The notes under the pieces are model-generated. The model did no database searches, was not told the DNA's origin, and was given only the letters and a program-made list of their open reading frames with translations. Positions 1 to 7,338 of a stretch of 64,000 nucleotides of DNA are shown piece by piece; within the stretch, counting starts at the first letter, position 1; each line of letters starts with the position of its first letter. This stretch comes from Cloacibacterium rupense. GTDB lineage: Bacteria; Bacteroidota; Bacteroidia; Flavobacteriales; Weeksellaceae. A program made the position numbers and the translations under genes. The DNA lies in contig NZ_BMLV01000007.1 of the NCBI RefSeq assembly GCF_014645495.1, forward strand, positions 1 to 64,000, read 5' to 3'.

Positions 1-48
1 TTTTTTTTTTAAAGCATAGCTAATACATAAATCAACTTCACTTATACT

Positions 49-94
49 AAAAAACAAGACACTCATTCCCAATAAGGGAAACAAGGTCTTGTTT
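49..94 (-). terminator. Intrinsic terminator after the uxuA/SDR unit
   Basis: Nine-base arms (52-60 and 86-94) enclose a second 5-bp stem around a short loop. An A-run on the + strand just left of the hairpin becomes a U-run in the minus-strand transcript. It lies 30 bases beyond the stop of the SDR gene. Confidence 0.7.
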
Positions 95-123
95 ATATAA
101 TAAATTAATCCTTACAATTGAGT

Positions 124-939
124 TTACACTCCACTGAATGCGCTGAAACCGCCATCAATTGGCAATAATGCTCCTGTAATAAAACTGGCTGCATCAGAAC
201 ATAGGAACTGTACCGCTCCATTCAGTTCTTCAATTTCGCCAAAACGTCTCATTGGTGTTTTTGCAATCACCTTTACACTTCTCTCAGTAAGAGAACCATC
301 TGGATTGATGAGAATATTTCTGTTTTGGTCACCAATAAAAAATCCCGGTGCAATGGCATTTACACGAATTCCGTCTCCAAATTTAATTGCTAAATCAGAA
401 GCTAGCCATTGTGTAAAATTGGTAATTGCAGCTTTAGCTGCAGAATATCCTGCAACTCTGGTAATAGCAGAATAGGCAGCCATAGAAGAAATATTAATAA
501 TACTTCCGCTACCTTGCTTTGCCATTACTTTCCCGAAAACATAACTAGGATACACCGTTCCGTTCATATTAAGATTGGTAGCCTTGTTCCAGCCATCTAA
601 ATCCATGTCAAAGAAACATTGGTCTGCAGACAAAGTGGCAGCTGGTATATTTCCGCCTGCAATGTTGAGCAAAATATCTATTCTTCCCCATTTTTCCATC
701 ACCTTTTCTGCTACTTTTTCTAAACTTTCTATATCTAGAACATTTCCGATAACACCTATTGCTTCGCCACCTAAATCTGTAAGTTCCTTAATTCTAGAGT
801 CAAGATTTTCTTGCCTTATGTCTATTGCTACAACTTTTGCACCTGCTTGTATGAAACTTTTGGCAATACTACCTCCCAAAACACCTCCTGCCCCTGATAT
901 AATGGCTACTTTGCCTTTGATGCTGAATATTTCGTTCAT
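124..939 (-). CDS. SDR oxidoreductase, probable fructuronate reductase (D-mannonate oxidoreductase)
   Basis: A 271-residue classical short-chain dehydrogenase. Visible motifs are the cofactor glycines GAGGVLGGS (16-24), NIAGG (92-96, the NNAG position), the catalytic Ser near 151-152, and YSAAK (165-169) supplying Tyr and Lys. The SDR type of mannonate oxidoreductase (as in Bacillus YjmF) interconverts D-fructuronate and D-mannonate with NAD(P)H in the cytosol. The substrate is inferred mainly from the next gene upstream, mannonate dehydratase, transcribed in the same direction 68 bases away. The sequence alone shows SDR chemistry, so a related sugar-acid substrate is possible. Confidence 0.8.
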   Translation of the reverse strand: MNEIFSIKGKVAIISGAGGVLGGSIAKSFIQAGAKVVAIDIRQENLDSRIKELTDLGGEAIGVIGNVLDIESLEKVAEKVMEKWGRIDILLNIAGGNIPAATLSADQCFFDMDLDGWNKATNLNMNGTVYPSYVFGKVMAKQGSGSIINISSMAAYSAITRVAGYSAAKAAITNFTQWLASDLAIKFGDGIRVNAIAPGFFIGDQNRNILINPDGSLTERSVKVIAKTPMRRFGEIEELNGAVQFLCSDAASFITGALLPIDGGFSAFSGV

Positions 940-1007
940 TTTTAAATTTATTTTTTTAAGTTTTAATGAATTACTCTCAAAATTCTGACGGATAATTAAT
1001 CTTAAAT

Positions 1008-2183
1008 CTAATTTTTTTGTAATTCAGATTGCACTGTTGCCATCACTCCGTCTAACTGACCTAGTGCCAACATACGACCAAGGAAAGAATATCCCGGATT
1101 GTACCCTTTATCAATATCATCTGCTAACAATCTACCGTGGTCAACACGCATAGGCAAATTAGGATTTTCTTTTTCAAAAACTTTAATTACATCTATTAAA
1201 TGACCTCTTCCCCCTAAATGATGAGCTTCTATGAAATTTCCATTTTCAAAAACATTGGTACTTCTAAGGTGTACAAATTTTGTTCTCGAAGCATATTTTT
1301 TCGCCAATTTTGGTACATCGTTTTGCAATCCTGCACTTAATGAACCTGCACAAAATGTCAAACCATTATGAGGATTATCTACTGCATTCAAAAACCAATC
1401 AATATCTTCTTCGCAAGTAACAATACGAGGTAAACCTAATAATTGAAATGGCGGATCGTCTGGATGTACACACATTTGGATATTCCACTCTTCACAAACT
1501 GGCATTATTCTTTCTAAGAAATATTTCATATTCTGGCGAAGTACATCTTTATCAATACCATCATACAACGCCAATAATTTTTTGAAAATTCCAACAGGAT
1601 CTAGGTCTCCTTCTTTTATATTACCATTTACAAAACCCTGCGTTTTTACAATTATAGAATCTATAAGCTCTTTTCTATCATCTTCTGTAGCGGTTTTTTT
1701 CAGTTCTTCTACCTTGCTTAGAATTCCTGGAGAATAATCTTTTTCCGCACCTTCTCTTTCTAAAATATATATTTCAAAATAAGCAAATTTGGCCTTATCA
1801 AAATAAAGTGATGAAGAACCGTCTTCCCATTCGTGGAACAAATCTGTACGCGCCCAATCTAAAACCGGCATAAAATTGTAACACACTGTAGTTACACCTG
1901 CTTTACCTAGATTCTCTAGACTTACAATATATTTATCTATCAAATCATCTCTGTCTTTACCAGCATATTTTATAGATTCGCTCACAGGAAGACTTTCTAC
2001 TACAGACCAACGAAGACCATGACTTTCAATATAATTTTTAAGATCATTAATGGCTTCCAAAGTCCAAATCTCTCCATTAGAAACATCGTGAAGTGCGGTT
2101 ACTATACCTTCAACACCTATCTGACGGAGCATTTTAAGTGAAATTTTGTCTTTCTTGCCAAACCATCTCCAGGTTTTTTCCAT
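1008..2183 (-). CDS. uxuA: Mannonate dehydratase
   Basis: 391 residues, normal length for UxuA. The enzyme dehydrates D-mannonate to 2-keto-3-deoxygluconate in glucuronate/galacturonate breakdown and needs a divalent metal. The N-terminus (MEKTWRWFGKKDKISL) and the block HPDDPPFQLLGLPRI are signatures of the family. A His/Asp-rich C-terminal part (HLRST, HHLGGRGH, RVDHGR) fits the metal-binding TIM barrel. It precedes the SDR gene in the same transcript, so the two form a two-step fructuronate-to-KDG module. No hexuronate isomerase, KDG kinase or transporter is in view; these may lie left of the window. Confidence 0.93.
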   Translation of the reverse strand: MEKTWRWFGKKDKISLKMLRQIGVEGIVTALHDVSNGEIWTLEAINDLKNYIESHGLRWSVVESLPVSESIKYAGKDRDDLIDKYIVSLENLGKAGVTTVCYNFMPVLDWARTDLFHEWEDGSSSLYFDKAKFAYFEIYILEREGAEKDYSPGILSKVEELKKTATEDDRKELIDSIIVKTQGFVNGNIKEGDLDPVGIFKKLLALYDGIDKDVLRQNMKYFLERIMPVCEEWNIQMCVHPDDPPFQLLGLPRIVTCEEDIDWFLNAVDNPHNGLTFCAGSLSAGLQNDVPKLAKKYASRTKFVHLRSTNVFENGNFIEAHHLGGRGHLIDVIKVFEKENPNLPMRVDHGRLLADDIDKGYNPGYSFLGRMLALGQLDGVMATVQSELQKN

Positions 2184-2348
2184 AATCGTAATTCTTTAAA
2201 ATTTTAAAATTTAATTAAAAACAAGTGATTTAAAACCTCTTGCTTATTTTCATATTTTTAAGTTTAAAATATTTAAGTCCTTAAAAACTTTGTAAATTTA
2301 CTAACATCAGAAACACATAACTTTACTTATTTTTGCTAATAATAAGCG

Positions 2349-2356
2349 TATATTTG
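2349..2356 (+). promoter_or_regulatory. -7 box for the AraC regulator
   Basis: TATATTTG followed by C matches the Bacteroidota TAnnTTTG -7 element 36 bases before the regulator start. No convincing -33 TTG at 19-20 bases was found. The 209-base divergent gap (2184-2392) would also hold the uxuA promoter and any operator, but I could not pick an operator. Confidence 0.45.
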
Positions 2357-2392
2357 CAATTAAAATATAACCAAAACCATAAGTAACTGTTT

Positions 2393-3268
2393 ATGAGAAC
2401 AATAATGAATGAAAAACTGCCCATTTCGAGCAGTATTCCTATAAAAGCAAGGCATTATGACTATCAGCATTTCACTTATCCTTGGCATTTTCATAGCCAA
2501 TATGAACTTATGTTTGTAAAAGAAGGTTTCGGACAATGCTTTGTTGGTGACACCATACATCAGTTTTCTGATGGTGATTTAATTCTCTTTGGCAATAATC
2601 TTCCTCATTATATGAATAGTGATGATTCTTACAAAAAAAAAGATTCAAAACTAAGGGTAAAAGGTACAATTATACAGTTTGAGAAAGATTTTATGAGCTA
2701 CTCAATCAACAATTATCCTCAATTTTTACAGATTAAAAACCTTCTAGAAATATCTGGAAGAGGGGTACTTTACACCAAAGAAAATTCTGAAAAAATCATA
2801 GAAACTCTACAAAAACTGCCAGAAATGGAAGGGTTGCAACAAGTAACCAATCTCCTTACAATTCTACAAGAACTTGCTACGTGCAAAAAAAAAACTATTC
2901 TAGCCACACCACATTTCTACAAATCATTTCCAAAATTGGGTGACAATAGGATAGAAAAAATCATTTCTTACATTAACATCAATTACACCAGAAATATATC
3001 ATTGGTAGAAATAGCATCTTTAGCTGCAATGAATGCCAGTTCATTTTGCAGATATTTCAAAGAACAAACTGGTAAAACATTCACAGAATATATAATGGAC
3101 ATGAGAATAGGCTATGCCTGCAAACTTCTTACCTTAGGCGAAAAAAGCATTAACCAAATAAGCATAGAATGCGGTTTTGAATCTATTACGCATTTCAACA
3201 GAATGTTTAAAAGACATACAAAATTTACCCCTACTCTTTACAGACAGAAAATTCTAGAGAATATATAA
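2393..3268 (+). CDS. AraC-family transcriptional regulator with cupin sensor domain
   Basis: 291 residues. The N-terminal half looks like an AraC-type cupin ligand domain (HYDYQHFTYPWHFHSQYEL, with His residues typical of a sugar-binding cupin). The C-terminal ~100 residues carry the two helix-turn-helix units: ISLVEIASLAAMNASSFCRY near 197-216, then INQISIECGFESITHFNRMF. It is transcribed divergently from uxuA, so control of the hexuronate genes is the natural inference. The ATG at 2405 (fifth residue) is an equally reasonable start. The inducer is not visible in sequence. Confidence 0.88.
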   Translation: MRTIMNEKLPISSSIPIKARHYDYQHFTYPWHFHSQYELMFVKEGFGQCFVGDTIHQFSDGDLILFGNNLPHYMNSDDSYKKKDSKLRVKGTIIQFEKDFMSYSINNYPQFLQIKNLLEISGRGVLYTKENSEKIIETLQKLPEMEGLQQVTNLLTILQELATCKKKTILATPHFYKSFPKLGDNRIEKIISYININYTRNISLVEIASLAAMNASSFCRYFKEQTGKTFTEYIMDMRIGYACKLLTLGEKSINQISIECGFESITHFNRMFKRHTKFTPTLYRQKILENI

Positions 3269-3312
3269 TTTTTAATTTCTAGAAAATTTTATTATGCAAT
3301 GATAAGAAAAAC

Positions 3313-3347
3313 AAAAAAGCTTTACAAAAATTTGTAAAGCTTTTTTT
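3313..3347. terminator. Bidirectional terminator between araC-type gene and tRNA-Asp
   Basis: A near-perfect stem (AAAGCTTTACAAA and its complement) with an A-run on the left and a T-run on the right. It can end the plus-strand regulator and the minus-strand tRNA transcript. Confidence 0.75.
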
Positions 3348-3348
3348 G

Positions 3349-3422
3349 CGATCCGGACGGGACTCGAACCCGCGACCTCCGCCGTGACAGGGCGGCATTC
3401 TAACCAACTGAACTACCGGATC
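3349..3422 (-). tRNA. tRNA-Asp (GTC), copy 2 of the tandem pair
   Basis: A 74-base cloverleaf read on the minus strand. The acceptor GATCCGG pairs with CCGGATC, the D-loop is AGTTCAGTTGGTTAGA, the anticodon loop is CCTGTCACG with anticodon GTC, and the T-arm contains GGTTCGAGTCCC. CCA is not encoded. It is identical to the copy 32 bases upstream and probably lies on the same precursor. Confidence 0.96.
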
Positions 3423-3454
3423 AATTTTTTGAAAAGTAATTGATAAACTTTTTG

Positions 3455-3528
3455 CGATCCGGACGGGACTCGAACCCGCGACCTCCGCCGTGACAGGGCG
3501 GCATTCTAACCAACTGAACTACCGGATC
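3455..3528 (-). tRNA. tRNA-Asp (GTC), copy 1 of the tandem pair
   Basis: Same 74-base sequence as the downstream copy, with anticodon GTC and no encoded CCA. It is promoter-proximal, with its 5' end about 30 bases after the predicted start site. Confidence 0.96.
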
Positions 3529-3564
3529 TGGTTTATAAAGAACGTTGCTCGTTTTTCGTGATGG

Positions 3565-3595
3565 CAAAATTACAACTTTTCTTGAATCCTACAAA
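3565..3595 (-). promoter_or_regulatory. Textbook Bacteroidota promoter for the tRNA-Asp pair
   Basis: Read on the minus strand this is TTTG, exactly 19 bases, then TAATTTTG. It matches the known Bacteroidota primary-sigma consensus TTTG-N17-23-TAnnTTTG. The first tRNA begins 37 bases downstream. Confidence 0.8.
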
Positions 3596-3604
3596 CATTT
3601 TTAT

Positions 3605-3635
3605 AAAAAAAATGCTTTCCTATTCGGAAAGCATT
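3605..3635 (-). terminator. Terminator of trxA
   Basis: Arms AATGCTTTCC and GGAAAGCATT (3611-3635) around a 5-base loop, with an A-run at 3605-3612 that becomes the U-run of the minus-strand transcript. It lies 20 bases past the trxA stop. Confidence 0.8.
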
Positions 3636-3654
3636 CATTTTCAACATATATTTT

Positions 3655-3972
3655 TTACAAAAATGCGTTCAATTTCTCTGCGATAGCAGCTTTAGGCGCT
3701 ACTCCTACAAATTTATCAACTACTTCTCCGTTTTTGAAAATTAAAACGGTAGGAATATTTCTAATACCATATTCCATAGCGATTTGTTGATTGTTATCTA
3801 CATCAACTTTTCCTACTACAGCTTTTCCGTCATAGTCACCATGAAGCTCCTCTACGATTGGACCTAGCATTCTACAAGGACCACACCAAGCTGCCCAAAA
3901 ATCTACCAAAACTGGTTTGTCTGAATTTAATACTAATTCTTGAAAATTGCTGTCTGTAATTTCTACTGCCAT
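3655..3972 (-). CDS. trxA: Thioredoxin
   Basis: 105 residues, standard length for thioredoxin 1. The active site WCGPC places redox cysteines at 30 and 33, with the cis-proline at 74 in NIPT. It is a cytosolic disulfide reductase that feeds ribonucleotide reductase, methionine sulfoxide reductase and peroxidases. It has its own -7 box and terminator, so it is probably monocistronic; the tRNA pair downstream has a separate promoter. Confidence 0.96.
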   Translation of the reverse strand: MAVEITDSNFQELVLNSDKPVLVDFWAAWCGPCRMLGPIVEELHGDYDGKAVVGKVDVDNNQQIAMEYGIRNIPTVLIFKNGEVVDKFVGVAPKAAIAEKLNAFL

Positions 3973-4018
3973 AACTTTAAAAGTATTTTAATTTGTTTAT
4001 TTTTTAATATTTTAAGTT

Positions 4019-4027
4019 GCAAAGTTA
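4019..4027 (-). promoter_or_regulatory. -7 box for trxA
   Basis: On the minus strand this reads TAACTTTGC, a match to TAnnTTTG, 47 bases before the start codon. A TTGGC lies only 12 bases upstream of it, too close to be a standard -33 element. Confidence 0.5.
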
Positions 4028-4081
4028 CAATTTTCTTGCCAAATTCATTTATTAATTGTCTATGCAAAATATTTTGATTAT

Positions 4082-5224
4082 CTATAATCCTAAAATTTCT
4101 CTCAGAGCATTTACCAATTGGTCTATATCATTTTTTGAAGTTTGGTGAGAAAAAGAAATTCTAAGAGGCGTAGTAGTTTGTTGTACTTGCTCTGGTAAAA
4201 TTTTAGATAATACTGATGATGGTTTGGCTGCTCCAGAACTACATGCACTGCCTTGCGAAACAGCAATTCCTTTCATATCTAGTTGCAATCCTATCAAAGG
4301 ATTCATAGAAGGTAATGAAATACTTAGCAAAGTATAAAGGCTTTTTTCTTTTTCAGCACTTCTACCATTAAATAAAATACCTGGTATGTTTTTGGTCAAT
4401 TGTTCTATGGCATAGTCTTTTATGCCTTGGATATACTCTGAAAATTCAGCCATTTTTTCAACAGAAAATTCAAAAGCTTTACCTAGACCCGCAATACCTA
4501 CCACATTTTCGGTACCTGCTCTTAGGCTGCGTTCTTGTGTCCCTCCATGAATCTGAGCTTTTAAATGTGTAGACTTTCTAATATATGCAAAACCAGCACC
4601 TTTTGGCCCGTGAAATTTATGAGCACTACAGCTTGCAAAATCTATGGGAATTTGTGAAAAATCTAATTTTAAATGTGCCATTGTCTGCACCGTATCAGAA
4701 TGAAAATAGGCTTGATTATCTTTACAAATTTTAGCTGTTTTCTCTAAATCTAGTAGATTTCCGATTTCATTATTAGCATGCATCAAACTTACCAAGGTTG
4801 TTTTATCAGAAGTCTTCAAAACGTTTTCTAGCTCATCTAAATCTACATCACCCTTTTTATTGACCTGAAGATAAACAACCTCTATACTACTTTTCTGCTG
4901 CACATCTAGCACAGTCTCATATACACACTTGTGCTCTATTTCTGTAGTGATAATTCTTTTGATTTCTAAATTTTCAACCGCAGATTTTATAATCAAATTA
5001 TTAGCTTCTGTACCACAAGAGGTAAAAATAATTTCAGCTGGAGAAACATGCAATTCCTGAGCTATTAGTCTTCTATTTTCTTCCAAAATCATTTTCGCTT
5101 CTTGCCCTAAACTGTGAGTAGAAGAAGGATTCCCAAAATTGGTTTTCATTACCGTCATCATCGCATCTATTACTTCATCTAAAATGGGAGTAGTAGCTGC
5201 ATTATCTAAATATATTCTTTTCAT
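4082..5224 (-). CDS. Cysteine desulfurase, NifS/IscS-like
   Basis: 380 residues from the ATG at 5224. An in-frame TTG six codons earlier is less likely, because family members start close to the RIYLDNAATT motif. It is a PLP enzyme that removes sulfur from cysteine as an enzyme-bound persulfide for Fe-S clusters or thiolated RNA. The PLP lysine is in SAHKFHGPKG (Lys203). The catalytic cysteine is in SQGSACSSG (Cys328), a short class-I-type loop. No iscU, iscA or suf genes are adjacent, so its acceptor is unknown. It follows the HAD gene after 68 bases and may be the last gene of that transcript. Confidence 0.9.
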   Translation of the reverse strand: MKRIYLDNAATTPILDEVIDAMMTVMKTNFGNPSSTHSLGQEAKMILEENRRLIAQELHVSPAEIIFTSCGTEANNLIIKSAVENLEIKRIITTEIEHKCVYETVLDVQQKSSIEVVYLQVNKKGDVDLDELENVLKTSDKTTLVSLMHANNEIGNLLDLEKTAKICKDNQAYFHSDTVQTMAHLKLDFSQIPIDFASCSAHKFHGPKGAGFAYIRKSTHLKAQIHGGTQERSLRAGTENVVGIAGLGKAFEFSVEKMAEFSEYIQGIKDYAIEQLTKNIPGILFNGRSAEKEKSLYTLLSISLPSMNPLIGLQLDMKGIAVSQGSACSSGAAKPSSVLSKILPEQVQQTTTPLRISFSHQTSKNDIDQLVNALREILGL

Positions 5225-5292
5225 TACGTAGATTTTTATCAAGACTAAAGAATAATCTCAATGATAAATTTGTTAAAATTTAAAGTGCAAAA

Positions 5293-5880
5293 TTAGTTAA
5301 AAAAACGGTAATGACTTTCGTGTGCAAAAGCAAGCATAGGTTTATCGCCAGAAGTATCTCCAAAGGCAATGATTTTATCAAATTTTTGGTCGCCAATGAC
5401 TTGTTTTATACGCTTTACTTTTTCTTCGCCGTTATTATTCTTAGTTTGAAAATCTCCAGTAAAACGCCCTGCTACAAATTGAGCTTCTGTTGCTATGAGT
5501 GTCATTCCCATTTTTTTGGCGAAAGGTCTTACCCAGATATCTAAAGAAGCTGTTATCAAGTAACAAGTTGTATGACTTCCGTCTATTGTTTTTAAAAAAT
5601 CTAGGGCAGATTTTCTTATAATTTTAGGATAATATTCTTCGAAAAAAGCAATGACTTTTCTGTTAATTTTAATTTCTCTTTCTCCTTTTAAGATAGATGC
5701 TACAAAACTTTTTTTAGCAATTTCAGCATCCATTAGTTTTAACTTTACCAATATAAAAACTGGAATATGCTTCAGATAACTCCAAAAATATTTTTTAGAA
5801 TCATAATATTTTAAGAACAAAAACAAGGTGTCTTTGTACGTAAGCGTTCCGTCAAAATCAAAAAGGTAAAGTTTTTTCAT
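5293..5880 (-). CDS. HAD-family phosphatase, phosphoserine-phosphatase-like (HAD-IB)
   Basis: 195 residues. All core HAD motifs are present: DFDGTLT near 8-14 (Asp nucleophile and acid/base Asp), ITAS (motif II), a Lys in GEEKVKR, and FGDTSGDKPML (motif III). Hydrolysis of a phosphomonoester in the cytosol is therefore likely. Its start directly abuts the stop of the membrane-protein gene upstream, placing it in the UbiA-DprE1-DprE2 transcript. In mycobacteria the phosphoribosyl lipid made by the UbiA enzyme must be dephosphorylated before DprE1 acts, so this HAD protein is a good candidate for that step. That role is inference. Confidence 0.75.
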   Translation of the reverse strand: MKKLYLFDFDGTLTYKDTLFLFLKYYDSKKYFWSYLKHIPVFILVKLKLMDAEIAKKSFVASILKGEREIKINRKVIAFFEEYYPKIIRKSALDFLKTIDGSHTTCYLITASLDIWVRPFAKKMGMTLIATEAQFVAGRFTGDFQTKNNNGEEKVKRIKQVIGDQKFDKIIAFGDTSGDKPMLAFAHESHYRFFN

Positions 5881-6489
5881 TTACTTAAATAATAAGTTAT
5901 ATGATAGTCCTAAAATTATTACTAAAAATATAATAATAAACAAAATTGCAGAAATATTTTCAATTAAAAATAAAATTTTAGGCAATTTAAAAGAATTTAA
6001 TTTTCCTTCACCAGTTTTTAGTTTCCTTAATAATTTTAGAACTTCCTGAAATTCATATTTATTTAATGCAAAAGTTTTAATAGATTTTCCGTTTTCTAAA
6101 TCTATATACGTCTCAAAAGAATTTGTCAAGTGAATTCCTTCTGAAAAAAGAGTTCCGGATGTTTTAACCTCTTTTGAAATCTGTCTAATTCGTTTAATCT
6201 CATCAAACTTAATTTTTATCTTGCAAGGAAAAAATAGATAAGATAAAACTAAATTCTCTTTTGTTATTGTTAAAATTTGTGTTTTAAGTAAATAATATAA
6301 ACTTCCTAAAATCAATATTCCAAAAAAAGAAATGCAAACTAAAACAGCATAAAACTCTTCTGAATTATTTAATGATAAATTACTATTCAAAATTAATTTT
6401 ATCATTAATGCACAAAAAATAATTCCTATCACGAAAAAAATATTCATAATAGAAATTGGATTGGATTTAAATAAAATTTTTCTCTCCAA
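5881..6489 (-). CDS. Unknown membrane protein with a PH-like middle region
   Basis: 202 residues, not recognised. Hydrophobic segments lie near 14-35, 47-68 and 175-199. The cytoplasmic-looking middle (about 70-160, with TKENLVLSYLFFPCKIKIKF and FDEIKRIRQI) has the strand pattern of bacterial PH-like domains, a weak impression only. Its start abuts the stop of the DprE2-like gene and its stop abuts the HAD start, so the three are certainly co-transcribed. It appears more AT-rich than its neighbours. It could be an accessory of the arabinose-lipid pathway or an inserted passenger. Confidence 0.65.
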   Translation of the reverse strand: MERKILFKSNPISIMNIFFVIGIIFCALMIKLILNSNLSLNNSEEFYAVLVCISFFGILILGSLYYLLKTQILTITKENLVLSYLFFPCKIKIKFDEIKRIRQISKEVKTSGTLFSEGIHLTNSFETYIDLENGKSIKTFALNKYEFQEVLKLLRKLKTGEGKLNSFKLPKILFLIENISAILFIIIFLVIILGLSYNLLFK

Positions 6490-7215
6490 TTAAAGTTTCA
6501 ATTTTTTAAAAATAAATTCCGGAATATGCTGAATGATGAGCATAATTAATCTCCAAATTGGTAAAACATAAACTACATTTTTTTGCTTTTTGTAGGCTTT
6601 GTAAATGCATTCTGCCGCCTGTTTTGGCTTGGCAGTTAATTTGGAGTTAAGTGGTAACCCTTCGGTCATTTTGGTTTCCATAAATCCTGGCTTCACGGTC
6701 ATCACGTGAACTTTTTTACTAAAAAGATAGTTCCTCAATCCGCTAAGATAAGCCGTGAAAGCAGCCTTAGAACTGCCATAAATAAAATTGCTTTGTCTAC
6801 CTCTATCACCTGCTACAGAAGACAAACCAATGATTGTACCTTCTCTTTTTCCTTCAAATTTTTGAGCAAAATAATTAATGATAGGTACTAATTTGGCGTA
6901 GTTAATATTTATAATTTTTTCTGTATTGGCATTATCATAAAGCCCTTCTTCTGTGCCTTTTCCTAGAAAACCTGTGGCACAAAAAAGCAAATTGCTGTCT
7001 ATTTTATCAAAAATATTATAATTGATTTCCTTGGTGATATCTAGCTCCAAAACTACAGATTGCTGTAAATATTTCACATCTATATGCTTCGCAAAACGCT
7101 CGGTAATTTCCTTATTTGAAGTAAAAAAGTAAATGGTTTCGTACTTTTCTCCAGCATTCAAAGCTTTTTCTACAAATGCCTGCGCAACTTCTGAAGTGGA
7201 ACCCAATATAATCAT
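6490..7215 (-). CDS. DprE2-like SDR: decaprenylphospho-2-keto-sugar reductase
   Basis: 241 residues from the ATG at 7215, where MIILGSTSEVAQAF gives the nucleotide-binding turn expected at the N-terminus of this family; a longer frame upstream is unlikely. The catalytic Ser is in GLSSVAGD, and Tyr and Lys are in YGSSKAAF. The order UbiA, DprE1, DprE2 matches the mycobacterial pathway, where DprE2 uses NADH to reduce the keto intermediate (DPX) to decaprenylphosphoryl-arabinose. The C-terminal 25 residues include a hydrophobic stretch (IWRLIMLIIQHIPEFI) that may touch the membrane. An ordinary SDR of other function cannot be excluded without the context. Confidence 0.78.
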   Translation of the reverse strand: MIILGSTSEVAQAFVEKALNAGEKYETIYFFTSNKEITERFAKHIDVKYLQQSVVLELDITKEINYNIFDKIDSNLLFCATGFLGKGTEEGLYDNANTEKIININYAKLVPIINYFAQKFEGKREGTIIGLSSVAGDRGRQSNFIYGSSKAAFTAYLSGLRNYLFSKKVHVMTVKPGFMETKMTEGLPLNSKLTAKPKQAAECIYKAYKKQKNVVYVLPIWRLIMLIIQHIPEFIFKKLKL

Positions 7216-7222
7216 AATTTTG

Positions 7223-7272
7223 TTTAATTTTATTTGATGTGGTTTGAAGTTGTTTGATATAGTTTGATTACA
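7223..7272. repeat. Degenerate decanucleotide array TTTGANNNNG
   Basis: Five ten-base units beginning TTTAA or TTTGA run head to tail in the gap between the DprE1-like and DprE2-like genes. A second array of the same type lies at 15070-15127. Confidence 0.6.
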
Positions 7273-7338
7273 ACTACTTTTCAAATTCTATCACTTTCTT
7301 ATTCTCCCACACTACAATTCTACAATTTTGTTATTCAT

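Noticed and set aside
5225-5242. Upstream TTG start for the cysteine desulfurase
   Set aside because: Six extra residues precede the conserved RIYLDNAATT start; ATG at 5224 is the normal position.
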